From positions 23,567-87,566 of the forward strand of contig JAENRP010000181.1 of the NCBI GenBank assembly GCA_024741835.1: a stretch of 64,000 bases of DNA. Reading direction: 5' to 3'. This DNA is from Diplocarpon mali. Its lineage: Eukaryota > Ascomycota > Leotiomycetes > Helotiales > Drepanopezizaceae. Positions 33,714-45,821 of the stretch are shown here, piece by piece. The position numbers and the translations under genes were made by a program. The notes beneath the pieces are model-generated. The model had not been told where the DNA came from, did no database searches, and was given only the letters and a program-made list of their open reading frames with translations. Each line of letters begins with the position of its first letter. Within the stretch, counting starts at the first letter, position 1.

Positions 33714-36121
33714 TCAAATCGCTAGGAAGAAAGGCACAGTCCCCGGATCTAAACTCCTCCACAAAAATGGCATCCCCTGACTCAACCCCTTTTCGTCAAA
33801 GGCCCTCCCCCTAATCGCCTTACTAATGTGCTCCATCGTTCCCTTGAACAAATCTGCCGCGACGCCCACCTCGTCCTTAAAACTGCGCAAAAATTCCGCG
33901 TCGGAGAACTGCCACATGAGAGTCTTGTTCTGCGCCTCATACTGCGGCCGGTTGAAGATGGCGAGGAGGTAGATCTGGAATAGAGCGTCTGAGGCCGGGG
34001 GCAGGAAGGAGATGAGCGAGGAGACGTTTTTGCTAGTGGGAAGGGGCGCGTAGAGTGATGCGGGAGTGAATGGAAGGGCGCCTTGGGAGGTGACAGGGTC
34101 GCCTGTGTTGAGGGCGTGGTGCCTGGTGGTATGATGAGCCAGTTCTTTGTTGCTTTGTTTGTTACAAGCCCAGGCCTGAGCTTATGAATGGCAAATAAAT
34201 TTGAGATTGGGGGCTGAGAAAGAGGACTTACTGTACACCGGTCAAATACGCTAGATGCGTCAACAAATCCACAATCTCCTTTTTACTGCACGAATTCGGT
34301 ACTTCGTCTACAGGTGCACACGGAAAATCGAGGACTTGAGCAGCGGTGCTCGCTTCGACCAGCCAAGCCTGCAGCTCAAAGTCCGAGGTAATGAGGCCTT
34401 CAGATGGGTAATATATATCCACGAAACTCTGAATACTAGTCTCATATCAGCCATCTCTTCTCCACGGAGGACTAAAGAATGAATCAAGAGTCGCAGAATT
34501 AGGCGAGAAAAGGAGACAGGGGTAATACAAGGTCTCAATACCATCACGAATCGCCGTCGCGTCGTCCAGAAATGGGAAATGCTTCAGCGGCGGTCCGGAC
34601 GCGGAACGAATCAGTCCGCGAGCAATTAGGTCCGTCTCGAGATAATTGGCCTGGAAGCGGCCGACCGATGGGTACCATTCTGCGACAAACTCGGCGGCGC
34701 CGACGTGGTTGATGTAGAAGGCTTGGTCGAAGTACCCACCTTCGTTAAAGAGGACCTGGGCGCCAACCCTACACCCCCAATGTAAGCGTCGTTCCCTAGT
34801 AGTTACGCATATCGAGAAAGCGGTGCACTTACGGTCTGAGAGCATAGGCCTGGAACATCACTACATCGGCCCTGTCAGCAAATCTCAAAATTAGGGAGCG
34901 ACTTGATCAAGAGACGTACGTCTTTCTAAAAGCAGCATGACCGGATGCTCATCGCTCAGCGTCCGAACAGCAGACTGATGAGCAATCTCAGCGACGACGT
35001 GGCTCGAAATCAGATGGAAGATCTGGGCGTGAAAGAGATCGTTAGAATTGAACATTATCTTCGCCAACAACCAGTCGTCCGGGCTATCTAGAGGTGTGTA
35101 GATGAGACCACCGGAAGGCCCGACATTGGTCTTGATAGCTAGAGGAAGGAAATCGCCGGACGAGGGGTGAATGAAGAAGAGCGCCGTGCAGGCGGCGCCG
35201 TAGCGCTGGGACTTGGTGCTGCAGGCCATGTGAGATCGGTGGTTTATTTTATATCGACGGGTATGTGGTTTGGGAGCAATGAGAGGAGATTGAGGAGAGG
35301 CGACTTACTATTTGCTTTGATACGCGTGATCCACAACAAATAACCTTCCTTCGTTCTTAAGCACCTCAAGCTCCATTCCGGTGATATCTACACTGATCCC
35401 CTGATCTAGCTCAAACGGGAGCTCACCAGCCACCTTCACCCTTTGAAGTGGAAAAACATTCAAACTCAGTCTTTCCATAGAGAACAGCAAATCATCTGAA
35501 TAGTTCGCTAGGATGCCTGGACTAGTGCCACCGGGGACGGATGAGAGCCATTGGTTGAAGTAGAGGATGTGGCTGTAGTCTTCCAAGGTATTCAGGCCGC
35601 CGTTCTATTACGCAAAATTGGTCAATCAATCTGATATTTCCTTTTCCAGTACTAATCGCAAAAGTGATCAAGTAATACAGGGGGCTTTATGGACTGGATT
35701 ATGACGTACGGCGGCAACAGCGTCTTTTGCGAGCTCGAGATCTGTTTGAGCAGCGCTCATTATGTACGCAGAGTCTATCTATGATAAATCAGTACGTATT
35801 ACTAATGCTACAGCAGGCGAAGGAGCACCATTCGAGATCGTGGACAATACTAGGGTCGAGGTTACTTACCTGGAACAACGCAATATCATTCCGTATCCTT
35901 GCCCCCGCCAACGTACCCGTAGGGAAATACGACGCATTTCCAAGTAACGAAGGCCCGTATAACCAGCCAGCTCGTTTGGTAATAATAGCTTCTGCTCGAA
36001 CTGTCAGGTTGGTAGCTGAGAATTGCGGAGTGGATGCGACCATTATTTGGTTGGTATCGCGGAGCTGTGCAGCCGCGGCGAGTGTGTTGAGTACTTTCAG
36101 AAAGAGGAGCGGAATGAGCAT
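33714..36121 (-). CDS. Secreted fungal lipoxygenase (Mn/Fe-LOX family)
   Basis: Eight exons by splice-site reading: 36121-35870, 35778-35710, 35604-35309, 35218-34920, 34860-34833, 34768-34529, 34435-34232 and 34122-33714, giving 598 aa, close to known fungal Mn-lipoxygenases. Phases agree throughout, and the fifth exon is only 28 nt. An N-terminal signal peptide (MLIPLLFLKVLNTLAAAAQ) is followed by two N-glycosylation sequons (NLT, NAS). Metal-site segments are HLISSH (His274/His279) followed by EIAHQSAVRTLSDEHPV, then HHALN (His464, Asn468), and the C-terminal carboxylate (Ile598, ending FFLAI). The enzyme dioxygenates polyunsaturated fatty acids to hydroperoxides. Ile at the C-terminus, where the best-known Mn enzymes have Val, leaves the metal undecided. 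Two junctions (the donor gtatta, and the acceptor before HHALN) rest on family fit. Confidence 0.88.
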
Positions 36122-36888
36122 GTTGAGTCAGTTGAAGGAGTCTTTCTGGTACGTGGTGTGGTCGATGATCATATGTAGAGTGTAGGCGGCAGGTATTGAC
36201 TCCGCTACATCAAATCGGAGAAATGAAAATGAAAGAGAGTTGCGAATGGAGGATACAGTCACGTAGAGGTCGTGAATGCAATGACTAACGACTCTAATTC
36301 TGATATAACTCAGGTAATGCAAAAGGGCATTCATACTAGCTTATATAATCAACTGTTTACCGAATCTACAACACCTGGAGATTTCTGGTGAACCGCACGT
36401 CAACGGCCAGATTTCGCTCCGCAAACATGACTTGTGATTCACAGACCGTACGCGAGAGATTTCAGCCTCTCGGTCCAATAACCAGAGGCGGGAAAAGCAA
36501 AGAAACTTCGTCCGCCAAGGGTAAGCGAGCCCATCAGGAGGACGAGTAGCTATGGCGCTCTTGTTGCCGAGTGCATGCATGACAGCGCCGTATGAACCTC
36601 TTTCGAGCCGCACCGACCTGCGTGCTCGTACCGGGCTCAATTTCCGAGTCCGCCAGGTCATCCACTACCTCTGTCTGTTTCTTTCCGATGTCGCGTGAGA
36701 TATTGACGTACGTGTAAGCTGATGTTGGTTCGGATATTAGAAGTCGAGTATCGGGATCGCTTACCTATCAGCTGTGAGAGATTTTGCGATTCACTGTTTT
36801 GGTCACACGATTATCTGGCTGGGTCGGTGCAGACGGGACAAGCGCTTCAGTGACTGGTTTTGATTGTTAAAGTTTCAATTTCAGTAGA
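36122..36888. promoter_or_regulatory. Lipoxygenase upstream region
   Basis: About 0.77 kb between the lipoxygenase start and the 3' end of the siderophore acyltransferase gene. Only a 106-codon frame without similarity is present. It should carry the lipoxygenase promoter. Confidence 0.4.
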
Positions 36889-38568
36889 TCACAGTGAAGG
36901 AGCTTCAAAATTCTCTCTCCGCAACTTTACCAAAGCGCTTTGCTTGTGCGGGAAACTAATCTCGCCCTCTTTCAAAAAACCCGCATCATTCAGATGCGAG
37001 ATGAACCTGTACCATGTTAGCTTTACTTCGGATTCGGCGAAGCTTGTATACCTCTCATTATCGACTCGTGGCTCGAGAACCACCGCATTGGTTCTGTAGT
37101 CCTGTAAGAAAGCCCAGTGAGCCAGCGACGAAATCCAAGCATTAACACGATGCTTCCCTCTGAATTCTTCCTCTCCAACAAGAACATGTACACCGCGGTC
37201 GTAGTCGCCGGCGCGGTCGCCAAGATATTTACCCAGAGTATCTTCTTTTACCCAATATATCTCAAAATACCCAAACGGTTTCCCATCCCAGAGACCTATG
37301 GCGGGAAACGAGTTTTTTGACGTGAGACTACTTCGAAGGAAAGATTCTTGAGTCTCTGGAGATCCGGCGCATCCCCAAAATCTCGAAACCCGATCCACGT
37401 TCATCCATCTGTTCAAAAGCTGAATGTCAGTCATAAGAGTGGTGTCGGTGCTCTCAGGTAGAGTCGTAGATGCAGAGTCAATGACGGAGGAGGTTTTGAT
37501 ATGGTTTGGTAGTGATGATATTGATGCTCCCGCATGATGTTTGGGGACGTTCAAGGATGTCGTAGGCCCACTGTAAGCCACCGGTTTTCGGGAAATAGAA
37601 GCAGTCCTGAACGACAGATACTGACCCACGCTAGGAATATATCTAGTGTAAAATATCTCCCCTTGACGGGCCGGTTTTGGACGCAGCGGATGCCGGATTC
37701 CAGAAGTCATTGTATACTGAAGAGGCGGCGGCGGGAAGTAAGTTGGCAAACCGCTGCCCGATGAAAATGGCCCCGAATTCGAGGGCGACCATAGCACACT
37801 CGAATCTCCTATATCCTTGTTTCCCGAAGAGGAATTTCTATCGCCGCCTGGAACAGGGGAACTTGGCCGACTATTGTACGGAGACCCCATCGGAGTCGAT
37901 CCAGAAGTCGGGGTCAGATTGAAAAGAAACAATTTGGCGGACAGTTGCCAGAACGTCCTCCTCGAAATGAACATCTCTGACCATCCCTCTGCGGTGTTCT
38001 CTTCAGGAATCAAACCCACTGTTGAGTCTTCTGTCGTGATCAACCCCATCCTCTCCAGTTTCTGTATCAGATTCCGACCCCTCAGCACCCCCTCCCGCTT
38101 GATATTAATGCGCCATTCGCCTTTGGGTCTCCCAGATAACGGTGTTTTCATCGAAGCTTCGTTCTGGAGATAAGGAGACGGCTCTTGTAAATGAAAGTAC
38201 CAATATAAAGACGCCCACAGCATCATGGCAATCTGCCGCGTTGGGCTCGTAGGAGACTTGAAGTCATGGCTCGAAGGATTCGAGATCGAAGATATGAAGA
38301 GATTATCATTGCCCAGGGTAGGCTGCCTGAATGGATGAATATGCCGTTTCTTTTCTTTGGGTATGCCAAGGAGCTCGACATTTTCCGGGTCCTCCTCATG
38401 ATTGCCGTCTGAGAAGTCCTCGGATTGGATTATGACCGTCCATCCTGTTGGGAAAACGTGGGTATGGATGTTGAGCCCACTGGGCTTGAAAAAGTAGCCA
38501 CCGAACACCGGGGTGACCGTCAAGTTCTGCCCATTTGGGAGGTGTACGATGCTTGGTGTCGGTGCCAT
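36889..38568 (-). CDS. Siderophore biosynthesis N-acyltransferase (SidL/SidF type, IucB-like domain)
   Basis: Single exon, 559 aa, starting at the ATG at 38568. The N-terminal half has the fungal pattern seen in SidF and SidL (VHLPNGQNLTVTPVFGGYFF, then a segment with SPTRQIAMMLWASLYWYFH). The middle (about 225-370) is a Ser/Pro/Gly-rich insertion. The C-terminal GNAT-like domain (about 380-545) carries RWMNVDRVSRFW, GKPFGYFEIYW and VLEPRVDNERY, as in bacterial IucB and mycobacterial MbtK. The family transfers an acyl group from CoA to N5-hydroxyornithine: acetyl for ferricrocin (SidL) or anhydromevalonyl for fusarinines (SidF). The C-terminus, APSL, is not a standard peroxisomal signal, which slightly favours the cytosolic SidL type. 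No NRPS or hydroxylase gene lies in the window. Confidence 0.85.
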   Translation of the reverse strand: MAPTPSIVHLPNGQNLTVTPVFGGYFFKPSGLNIHTHVFPTGWTVIIQSEDFSDGNHEEDPENVELLGIPKEKKRHIHPFRQPTLGNDNLFISSISNPSSHDFKSPTSPTRQIAMMLWASLYWYFHLQEPSPYLQNEASMKTPLSGRPKGEWRINIKREGVLRGRNLIQKLERMGLITTEDSTVGLIPEENTAEGWSEMFISRRTFWQLSAKLFLFNLTPTSGSTPMGSPYNSRPSSPVPGGDRNSSSGNKDIGDSSVLWSPSNSGPFSSGSGLPTYFPPPPLQYTMTSGIRHPLRPKPARQGEIFYTRYIPSVGQYLSFRTASISRKPVAYSGPTTSLNVPKHHAGASISSLPNHIKTSSVIDSASTTLPESTDTTLMTDIQLLNRWMNVDRVSRFWGCAGSPETQESFLRSSLTSKNSFPAIGLWDGKPFGYFEIYWVKEDTLGKYLGDRAGDYDRGVHVLVGEEEFRGKHRVNAWISSLAHWAFLQDYRTNAVVLEPRVDNERYTSFAESEVKLTWYRFISHLNDAGFLKEGEISFPHKQSALVKLRRENFEAPSL

Positions 38569-39292
38569 CCTGAATTAAGGTAAGTCGGGTGATCGGGCCC
38601 TGCGATCATCACCGACACGCTCTAAACGACCAAACTTCAGATGTCTCTGGGGGCTAAGGTGGAAAGGTGGTAGGTAAGGTGCAGACAATTTCGCGAACCC
38701 AACAGAAGCTCCGATTCCTCTGAACCTCTTCAAGCCACCACCCAATTGTGTATCCTTTCCCAAGAAGACCGTTCAAAGCGCTCGGTTCCGCCCGTGGGAC
38801 GTTGTATACCACAATCGATGTTTCCCAGTCTCGTTCCCCTCCACGTCGTTTGGTCGCCGAAAGAAAAGAGCCACACCAAGACTGCGAGTGCGAAGATTGA
38901 GGAGGTCTTTGGTATCCGATGGAATTTCCACCCGTGGAGATGTTGTCCAAGATAAAGCTCTGCGACAATGGTCCCCACCGCGATTTGTAGCGTTCTGTCC
39001 GCGTGGATTGTCACACGATCGATCGGTTCGGCCGTCTCCGTAGCTGTTTGTTGCAGTACTAGATCCTGTTGGAGGGCACTCGGAATGTATTTCTAGGGCT
39101 TATGCGGTGTCGTAGTATCGTGGTGTCCCATGGCCGAGGAGCGGCGACGGCCCCTCAGGGATTTCCGAAGGGCCAATTGAGACGGTTACGTATGTGAGGA
39201 TTTTTGGTTACTGTCGCGACGGTGGGGCGGCGAGATGTTTTGGTAGAAGGATGTACAAAGTGGGGGAGCCAAGGGGGTGTCTTTTTTCTTCC

Positions 39293-39311
39293 TTTTTTTT
39301 TTTTTTTTTTT
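39293..39311. repeat. T homopolymer tract followed by CA/CT-rich sequence
   Basis: A 19-base T run is followed by pyrimidine-rich DNA with (CA)n at about 39342-39354 and another T-run at 39361-39370. Confidence 0.9.
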
Positions 39312-40252
39312 CAATTTTGTCCCCTCTCGTGTGTTCTTACTCTCACACACACACACTCTCTTTTTTTTTTCTTCCCTTCATTCTCCATCAGTCTTCCTCT
39401 TTCCCCCCCTTGAGGAGCTACCGTGACAAGCCTCCGGGCATGTCCATGGCGTAACATCGCGCCCGGGCTATACCCCACCTCTATTACATCACTCGAAAGT
39501 CAACAACGCGTTCTCTCGTTCATTAAACTTTCTCTCTCCAAACCCCCAGCTATTGCACACAATGCTATAATATCATCTTCAGATATATACCTACATTTCG
39601 AGTCTCGGTGTCTACGAATCTAAACATGTCACACTTGTTGTGCCATTCCATTGGCCAGGAGTATCAATGGGGTTGTAAAATGTCTTGCCTGTGAATCAAC
39701 CACCAGATGCATAACACCAGCACATGTCTCTCGATTCAAATGTTTCCACGTGATCTTTCGGCCGTGTGGGATGAGTGAAGATACACAGAGCCGAGCGAGC
39801 GAGACGAGCCTTTATATTTGATATGTAAATAGCCGTCAAGCGGACAGTCCTCCGACCTAGTAAAGCCCTGCTTGGTCCGGCTGAAAATTCCAGGATTCCG
39901 AATACTGCAGTCGATGTATTCAGTTGCTGATTACCCCATAATTCTGCTGTCCATATGTAGAATAATTATCTCGATCGCTTCGTGCTTGGTCCGCAGTAAA
40001 TCGAGGCAGTAGATATCAAAAATAACCAGGGGCTCCTGGTAACTATAAATAATTCTTGTACGAAGAAGTCGCTTCAGCGCAGTTAATAAGCAGTCGAGGA
40101 TTTAGAACCACGTAAACAAGTAGTAACTAGGGCGGTATATAAAAAGTAGCGGAATCGATACGTGGAGCAGTGAGTAGCTTACTTCCTAATTGATATATTT
40201 AGGAGAGCAAAGGAGCAGCAGGCAGCCTATTGCGATCCTGTTACTTCTTTTC

Positions 40253-40272
40253 AAAAAAAAAAAAAAAAAAAA
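40253..40272. repeat. A homopolymer tract
   Basis: A 20-base A run inside the AT-rich region. Confidence 0.95.
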
Positions 40273-42151
40273 TCCCCCAGGGCGTTTACCGACATTGAAT
40301 CGGACCAAACGAGCCCTAGTTGCTTGTCTGGTAACTCAGTTCTCAGATACAGTTTTGACAATATCGCATTGCGGTATTAGGGTAGTACTCGTAGTCTAAC
40401 AAGGAACAAAAAAAAGGCTTTGTAACGTACCTATCGTCAGGTTTTCCAGAATCGAGCCTTTAATACCTCGAATATATCGTAGGCGCCATTAGTCTTCAAG
40501 TCGTATTTCTTTCTTTCTTTACTTACAAGGTTAAGTGCGAGAGCATTGGATGTAGAGACGACTCTGGCGATAACGAGTCTGGGAAAATCAGCGCAATTCT
40601 TTCGATATATTTTGACCTACTTGAATTTGTATTCAGCGCAGCGTAATGCAAATGAGGAAAAAAGCCCTTTGTGGCGAGCTGGGAGGTAAGGGTTCATAAT
40701 CAAGGTGGTAAGTGCAAGGGGACTAGGATTAGGGCTACTCTGAAGGTTCAAGGGATAATGAGAATATGGTATGGAAGAAATATAATGTTGATCGGGTCTG
40801 ACGCGAAACAGGCGTTCTACATCTCGTATTACGGAGAGGTCAGCGTCTCTAATACGACATAACCAGCCCTAGCCCTACTGTACTCACACCACCAATTTGT
40901 GTGTCTAACACTGGAAATCTGGACATCTAAATCATGTTTAGATCACCAACCTCTCATAGGATAATGGAAACCTGGTGCAGATGGAACTTGTATCGCGAAA
41001 TAATTCCGCAAAGCCCGTGTTTGCCACACTACCAGGACGCCGACCTGGATTTGCGCCACAGCACCTTTCTTGAAAACCGGCCCATGCGAATTCCACAAGG
41101 GCCCCGAAGTGAAATCAGACCTGCTATGTATGAGCACCACGAGTTGTCGTACAAGTAGGCAATACCCAGAAACCTACATAGCGAATAGTATATATACTTC
41201 CGCTTTGCATTTAGGCTGTCGCAGAGACACTGCTGAATTTCACTTTCTCTGTCATAATCGTAGATCGCCTTTCCCCCCTCTTCTCCCCCTCTAGCCATCA
41301 GACTGTGATCTTCTCCGAATTACTGTGAGACAAGCCAATCCAAATCATATCAAATCCAAAACCCCACCCCACACTCTCCCTCTCTCCCGTCCCTCGCCGC
41401 TCTATAGATGAAGCCCACGATTCTCAACTCCCCAGAGCCTTCTTCAAGGCTTGTTGCACCCGTCTGTCTCTCATGCAGGGACCTCCTGTGTCACAATCCC
41501 TCATACAGCCAAGTTGCAATTCCAATCCCCACAAATGCAGAACTGGCCCGTGGAAAAATCGCCTCCCAAAAGAACACTCGCGGCACCGGAGTCGTACTCC
41601 GCAAAAGAAATCTCTTTCGCTCGATGCACCAGGCCCTTCGTCGATGACATCCACCCGAGATACCCACCTAATGGTAGAAAGGCATCTGCAAAGGTATGCA
41701 AAAGACTACTTTGTGACGATTTCGCGAGGCGCGAACGTCTTGACCCGCCGACGGCATACCTGAATCTGCCGTCCTTCTACTTGCGTGGTCAAGTCGCAAG
41801 TAGCCAGCGTCCTAGGTCTCTTCTCTATCGTCTAGACGACCGAGTATCCTTCAGGAATGCAAAGAGTGCTGCGTTGATCCTGTCCTCCTCGAATGGGAGG
41901 CGCGTCTTGTCACGCCACTAATGTCGACTGGCTCATGCTTCTCTGTATTACTAAGACAGCGAGGACGTTCGTCCCGTGTCACTGTGGAGATAGAATCCTT
42001 GAGGGCGCAGAAGATCGAGACCACGCATCTGGGTGCGCCCCGTAGTCTAGCCTGCTGCATATTTCTAGTCCCCTTCGATCTTGCAGAGGCACCTCATCTC
42101 TTCCCGCTGAGATCCCAAGACGCCTGTTTCATAATTTCGGTATTTGCCAGA

Positions 42152-43079
42152 ATGTCCGATCTCGGCCCTTTGGCCATGAGCCAGACAAAGGAGGACCTGC
42201 TCAACCATCTGAGTCTGCCGCCCCAGACGTATGATCTGATGTCGGTACGCGCCTCTCGCCTCGCCTTGCTTTGCCTTGCCTTGCCTCTCCTCGAAGCGCG
42301 ACAATCTAGCCCGCAACCACCGCAACCTCGATTACCTGCTGGAAGAATGTGCTCACTGACAGTGTGCTCTTTGGCAGAAAGAGACCGACCGGGTCTACCA
42401 GTGGTTGATATCAGACAAAAGCCACCTTAAAGACAACTGCAAGCGTAGTCCGCCATACGACTGGAGTGACATCAAGGAGGGGTCCAAGGACATGGCGATG
42501 AATGATATTATCTGCAATGGAGACCCCTATACCCAATACTATTGGGAAATTGGGCGTTTAGACGGCAATTGGGTTGCGAAATGGTTCCTTTATCATAAGT
42601 TTCGCTACAGAGATGGACGAAATAGATCGCATCAACAGGATATCAACAAGCGCCACGATAAAACGGGGAAAAGAGACTCCACAACAGGTGAGCCTACATA
42701 TACCAATGAACACTATGAGGCGCAAGTGAATACTGGAGGAGATACCGGTGGGTATAATTAAGCTTTCTTGTCTCAGTCCCCACTTGGGGTGCACTGTCTG
42801 CCTCTCCACGCGTTCGTCTGATGCAAATGCAGCCAGCCAGCCACCATATGTCGTGGGAGGATAGGGAGGAGAGACAATTAGCTCAAGCAGGGCCGCATGG
42901 ATCGTTGTTCCAATTATAGCGCGCCCAGAACATGATTAGAGTGCTGATACGATCCGTTCCTAGGAGCGAGCATTCCAGACCAGTATGATGACGGAAATCT
43001 CGGTTATCGTGCTGCTCCCCAGCCTGCCTACGGCAGCGGGCATGGCGGGAAATTCTATGATCCGGTCAGAGACGTCTGA
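42152..43079 (+). CDS. Orphan three-exon gene, basic FRYRDGRN-motif protein
   Basis: Inferred from splice signals: exons 42152-42244, 42378-42747 and 42964-43079, 192 aa. Intron 1 (133 bp) has donor gtacgc, branch cactgac and acceptor ggcag. The last intron has branch gctgat and acceptor cctag. An alternative donor, gtgagc at 42688, is in the same phase and would give 172 aa. The ATG at 42176 (MSQTKEDLL) could be the true start. The product has a helical N-terminus (KEDLLNHLSLPPQTYDL), an aromatic segment ending WVAKWFLYHKFRYRDGRNR, a basic hydrophilic stretch, and a Gly/Tyr-rich C-terminus (DQYDDGNLGYRAAPQPAYG, then GGKFYDPVRDV). No signal peptide or known domain. Family not recognised, and no function can be assigned. 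The gene sits alone between gene-poor segments. Confidence 0.65.
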
Positions 43080-45530
43080 CTACGGTGCCATGAATATGAT
43101 CAACCCAGATCATGTGGGCTGGTCACGCCAGCGCTCTCCACGCGGTGTTGGTATTGTCGGGAGCGAGGGAGCTCTGTCTGTTCCTGATTTGAAGTATTCC
43201 TTACTTTCCTTGGAGTTGATGTTGCTTCTTTCTGTGGTAGAGAGGCGACGTGTTTGCTTCATTGCTTGCTGTTGGAGAATTTGGTGTGAGATCAGCAGGT
43301 CGTTCTTCGGTTCCAAGATGCGGTAGAGGGGGCGGAAAGTCCACGCAGAGTTATCCAGAGCATGCATGCTCGTATTTGAAAATCTACATCCCCATTACCG
43401 ATTCAGATTGTCGATTCCCCGTGAATCTCCTTTCAGTTGCCGTACTTAGCGTGAACTCTTGCATAGCCTTACATATTCTCCGGTGTCGAGGAATGGCATT
43501 GGCTCTGGAAATTGGAAGTTGTGAACGCAAATCGTACAACACGGGCACTCGGGGAGGCGGCCGAGAGTAGGATGAATTGAGGGTTCTGACTTGCTGACCT
43601 GCGATGCTTGAGAAGAAGGCGGGATTGCTTATGTAGGAGTTCCGAAGAAGGCTGCGTCAACCAGGTTCCCGAAGGTTCCTGGCGCCCGGCCATTTTGGAA
43701 TCGGATAAGTCAGCATATCCTTTTTGCCGATGTTAGCGAAGTGGAGGTGCTGGAGTGTGCGGCGAAGAGATCCCATCCCCAACCGTTTTCTTCCAGTTCA
43801 TCGCGCCGCCACCCGTTGCTTCCAGCTCTCCTAACGCAACATAATACAAATCCTCCCCACGATAACGAGCACGCAGCTCCGTCCTTCTGTGCATCGACTG
43901 TTTCTTCGCCCGCGTTACGCAATCTTACCAAACAGAGCTTGTTCTCCAGCCCGCTGCGTACCTCCTCGATGCGAAGTCGTCGTGTCAAGGTTGTGCTGCG
44001 TGGCCACGAGCCAGTGCTAAGCGCGGTGCCGTGGTATTCATTCTTGAGATAGTGCGCTGGAGAGCTGTTGGTCCGGATTCCAAATCCGGACCGCTGAGGA
44101 TCCGAGAAAGAGCTTGAGTGTCGTGACTGGAAGATGGCCCGTGGCGGGGTGATAGGAAGACGGGATCGGATCTGGTAGGATTGAGGTCTCCGGCTGGTGA
44201 GGTCAATGATGCGGTAGAGGATGCGAATAAGAAGGCGGATGATTCTGAAGAGGGGTTGACGAGGACGAGGAGCAAGACCAGGAGTATACGGAAAGAGATG
44301 GAGTTCGCGCGGCTGGCACGCTTACCAGCGAGGACCCTTGGTGGAAGTATATTCCAGAGAGGAGACGGAACCGTTTCAATATGTTGTCTGCAATACATGA
44401 TCGGTTTCTGCCCTCGTTTGTTTTTGTCCATGGTCGAGGTTTGGCTCTTGTGGGCGATCGAAATCGAACGGGAGCTCGAATTTCGAAGAGGTACTGCGCG
44501 CGCAGGATATAGACGGCGGCTTCTTTGCTCGCCATTAATCGCTTGAAGAAAGCAAGGAGGCAAGACTCGAGGCGATTGGGAGACTTGGCTGGCTTGTATT
44601 CGCCTTCTCGAAGCCCTGAGTCTGGCACAGAACGACGAAGTATGAAGCCACAACAACATGGCATCACGAACTCAACGCCCTGGACCATGAGGCGTGAATG
44701 TTCGCGGTCTGTTACAGCGCGGAAATTCTTTATGCTCATGCTCTGGTGGTCGGAGGGCGCTTGAAGCACTTGGAGTCAAGCTGGCTTGAGCCAGTTGCAA
44801 TGAAAAGACGGAACCGATGTCTATGCTGGCATATAAATCTCGGGACCGGCCAGAAAGATGACGGTCGTCCCTCCGCTCATATGCGTGCAGTAGCTGGATA
44901 CAGCACGGTGAAAGAGGAGATTCGTTGAGAGCAACTATGAGTACAGGCTGGCGGTATATATATTGGCCTGACCTGTACTTGCTCCTGAACATCTTTTTCC
45001 TTCACCAAGAAGCGTTGGAAGTAAAGTGCTCATCCCCTTTCGATTCCTGTCCCCATCACAGAAGCCCTAATGAGCCCAGTCATGATTGGAAGCGGTACTC
45101 GCAGATCTGGTGCAGATATCAGAGATGTCATGGTATGCGTGTTGCCTTTAGAGCCAAACTAAGACTCTCGAAGGGTCCGCATTCTCAAGCTGAGCTTGTT
45201 GAAAATGAGGCCCAGCTGGACTACACGCATGTATGTCGATGCGCAGCGATATTGTCTTGACTGTTTTCCCTCAGCTCCCACGCTGATCTGGATACAGTAT
45301 GGCAGAAGGAGCTTCCATACCTCAATCTATATAGTATCAAATAGCAAAGCCTTGACCGGACTTTGCCGTCCGTCTCCCAAGCAGGCGCGGATTCCGCAGC
45401 CACATGGACAGCGCAGTGAAGTTAACGCATATAATTCCGATGGCTTTTGCAGGCCAACGAGCTGATTCCCATGAGCAGAGGAAGAGCAGGGCAGAACAGA
45501 GTAGCTCTCAAGCATTCTCTCACCCCAACC

Positions 45531-45551
45531 CAATCCAATCCAATCCAATCC
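45531..45551. repeat. (CAATC)n short tandem repeat
   Basis: Four perfect caatc pentamers, flanked by related cccaac sequence. Confidence 0.9.
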
Positions 45552-45821
45552 AGACCGACATTTCTTCCCCTTCAGCCTCTCAAACAAAGGTCTGTTTTCG
45601 GAGCCACATAGCAAAGTAGAGAGAGATCAGCCGACGGATAGTCTATGCTCGATTTGAGCGCCAGAGCTATCGTCTTCCTTCCATCATTCCTTTCTCCAAT
45701 CCGCTCCCGACTCACATGTCAGCAGACATCAAATTCCCCTGATCAATACAGATGCCATGCTACTGAAAAGCACGAACCCCAGCAACCCAATACCATACCG
45801 TAAGAATGGAAACTGTACCGC

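Larger units (their letters stand above)
38569..42151. other. Gene-poor region with homopolymer tracts
   Basis: About 3.6 kb without a supported gene. 38.6-39.3 kb should include the siderophore gene promoter. 39.6-41.2 kb is AT-rich and stop-dense, like the 1.1-11.6 kb region, and probably degraded repeat DNA. 41.4-41.9 kb has a 157-codon plus-strand frame with no recognisable domain. It could belong to the 5' side of the next gene but has no convincing splice link. Confidence 0.45.

Noticed and set aside
31097..38568. Calling the catalase/lipoxygenase/siderophore genes a biosynthetic gene cluster
   Set aside because: No NRPS, PKS, ornithine hydroxylase, transporter or cluster regulator is present; kept only as a neighbourhood observation.
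41408..41921. Plus-strand frames upstream of the orphan gene at 42152
   Set aside because: No convincing donor/acceptor joins them to the downstream exons, and composition is not clearly coding.
43985..44769. Overlapping minus-strand frames of 188-224 codons
   Set aside because: Two phases compete with each other and with a plus-strand frame; no consistent splicing or motif supports a gene.
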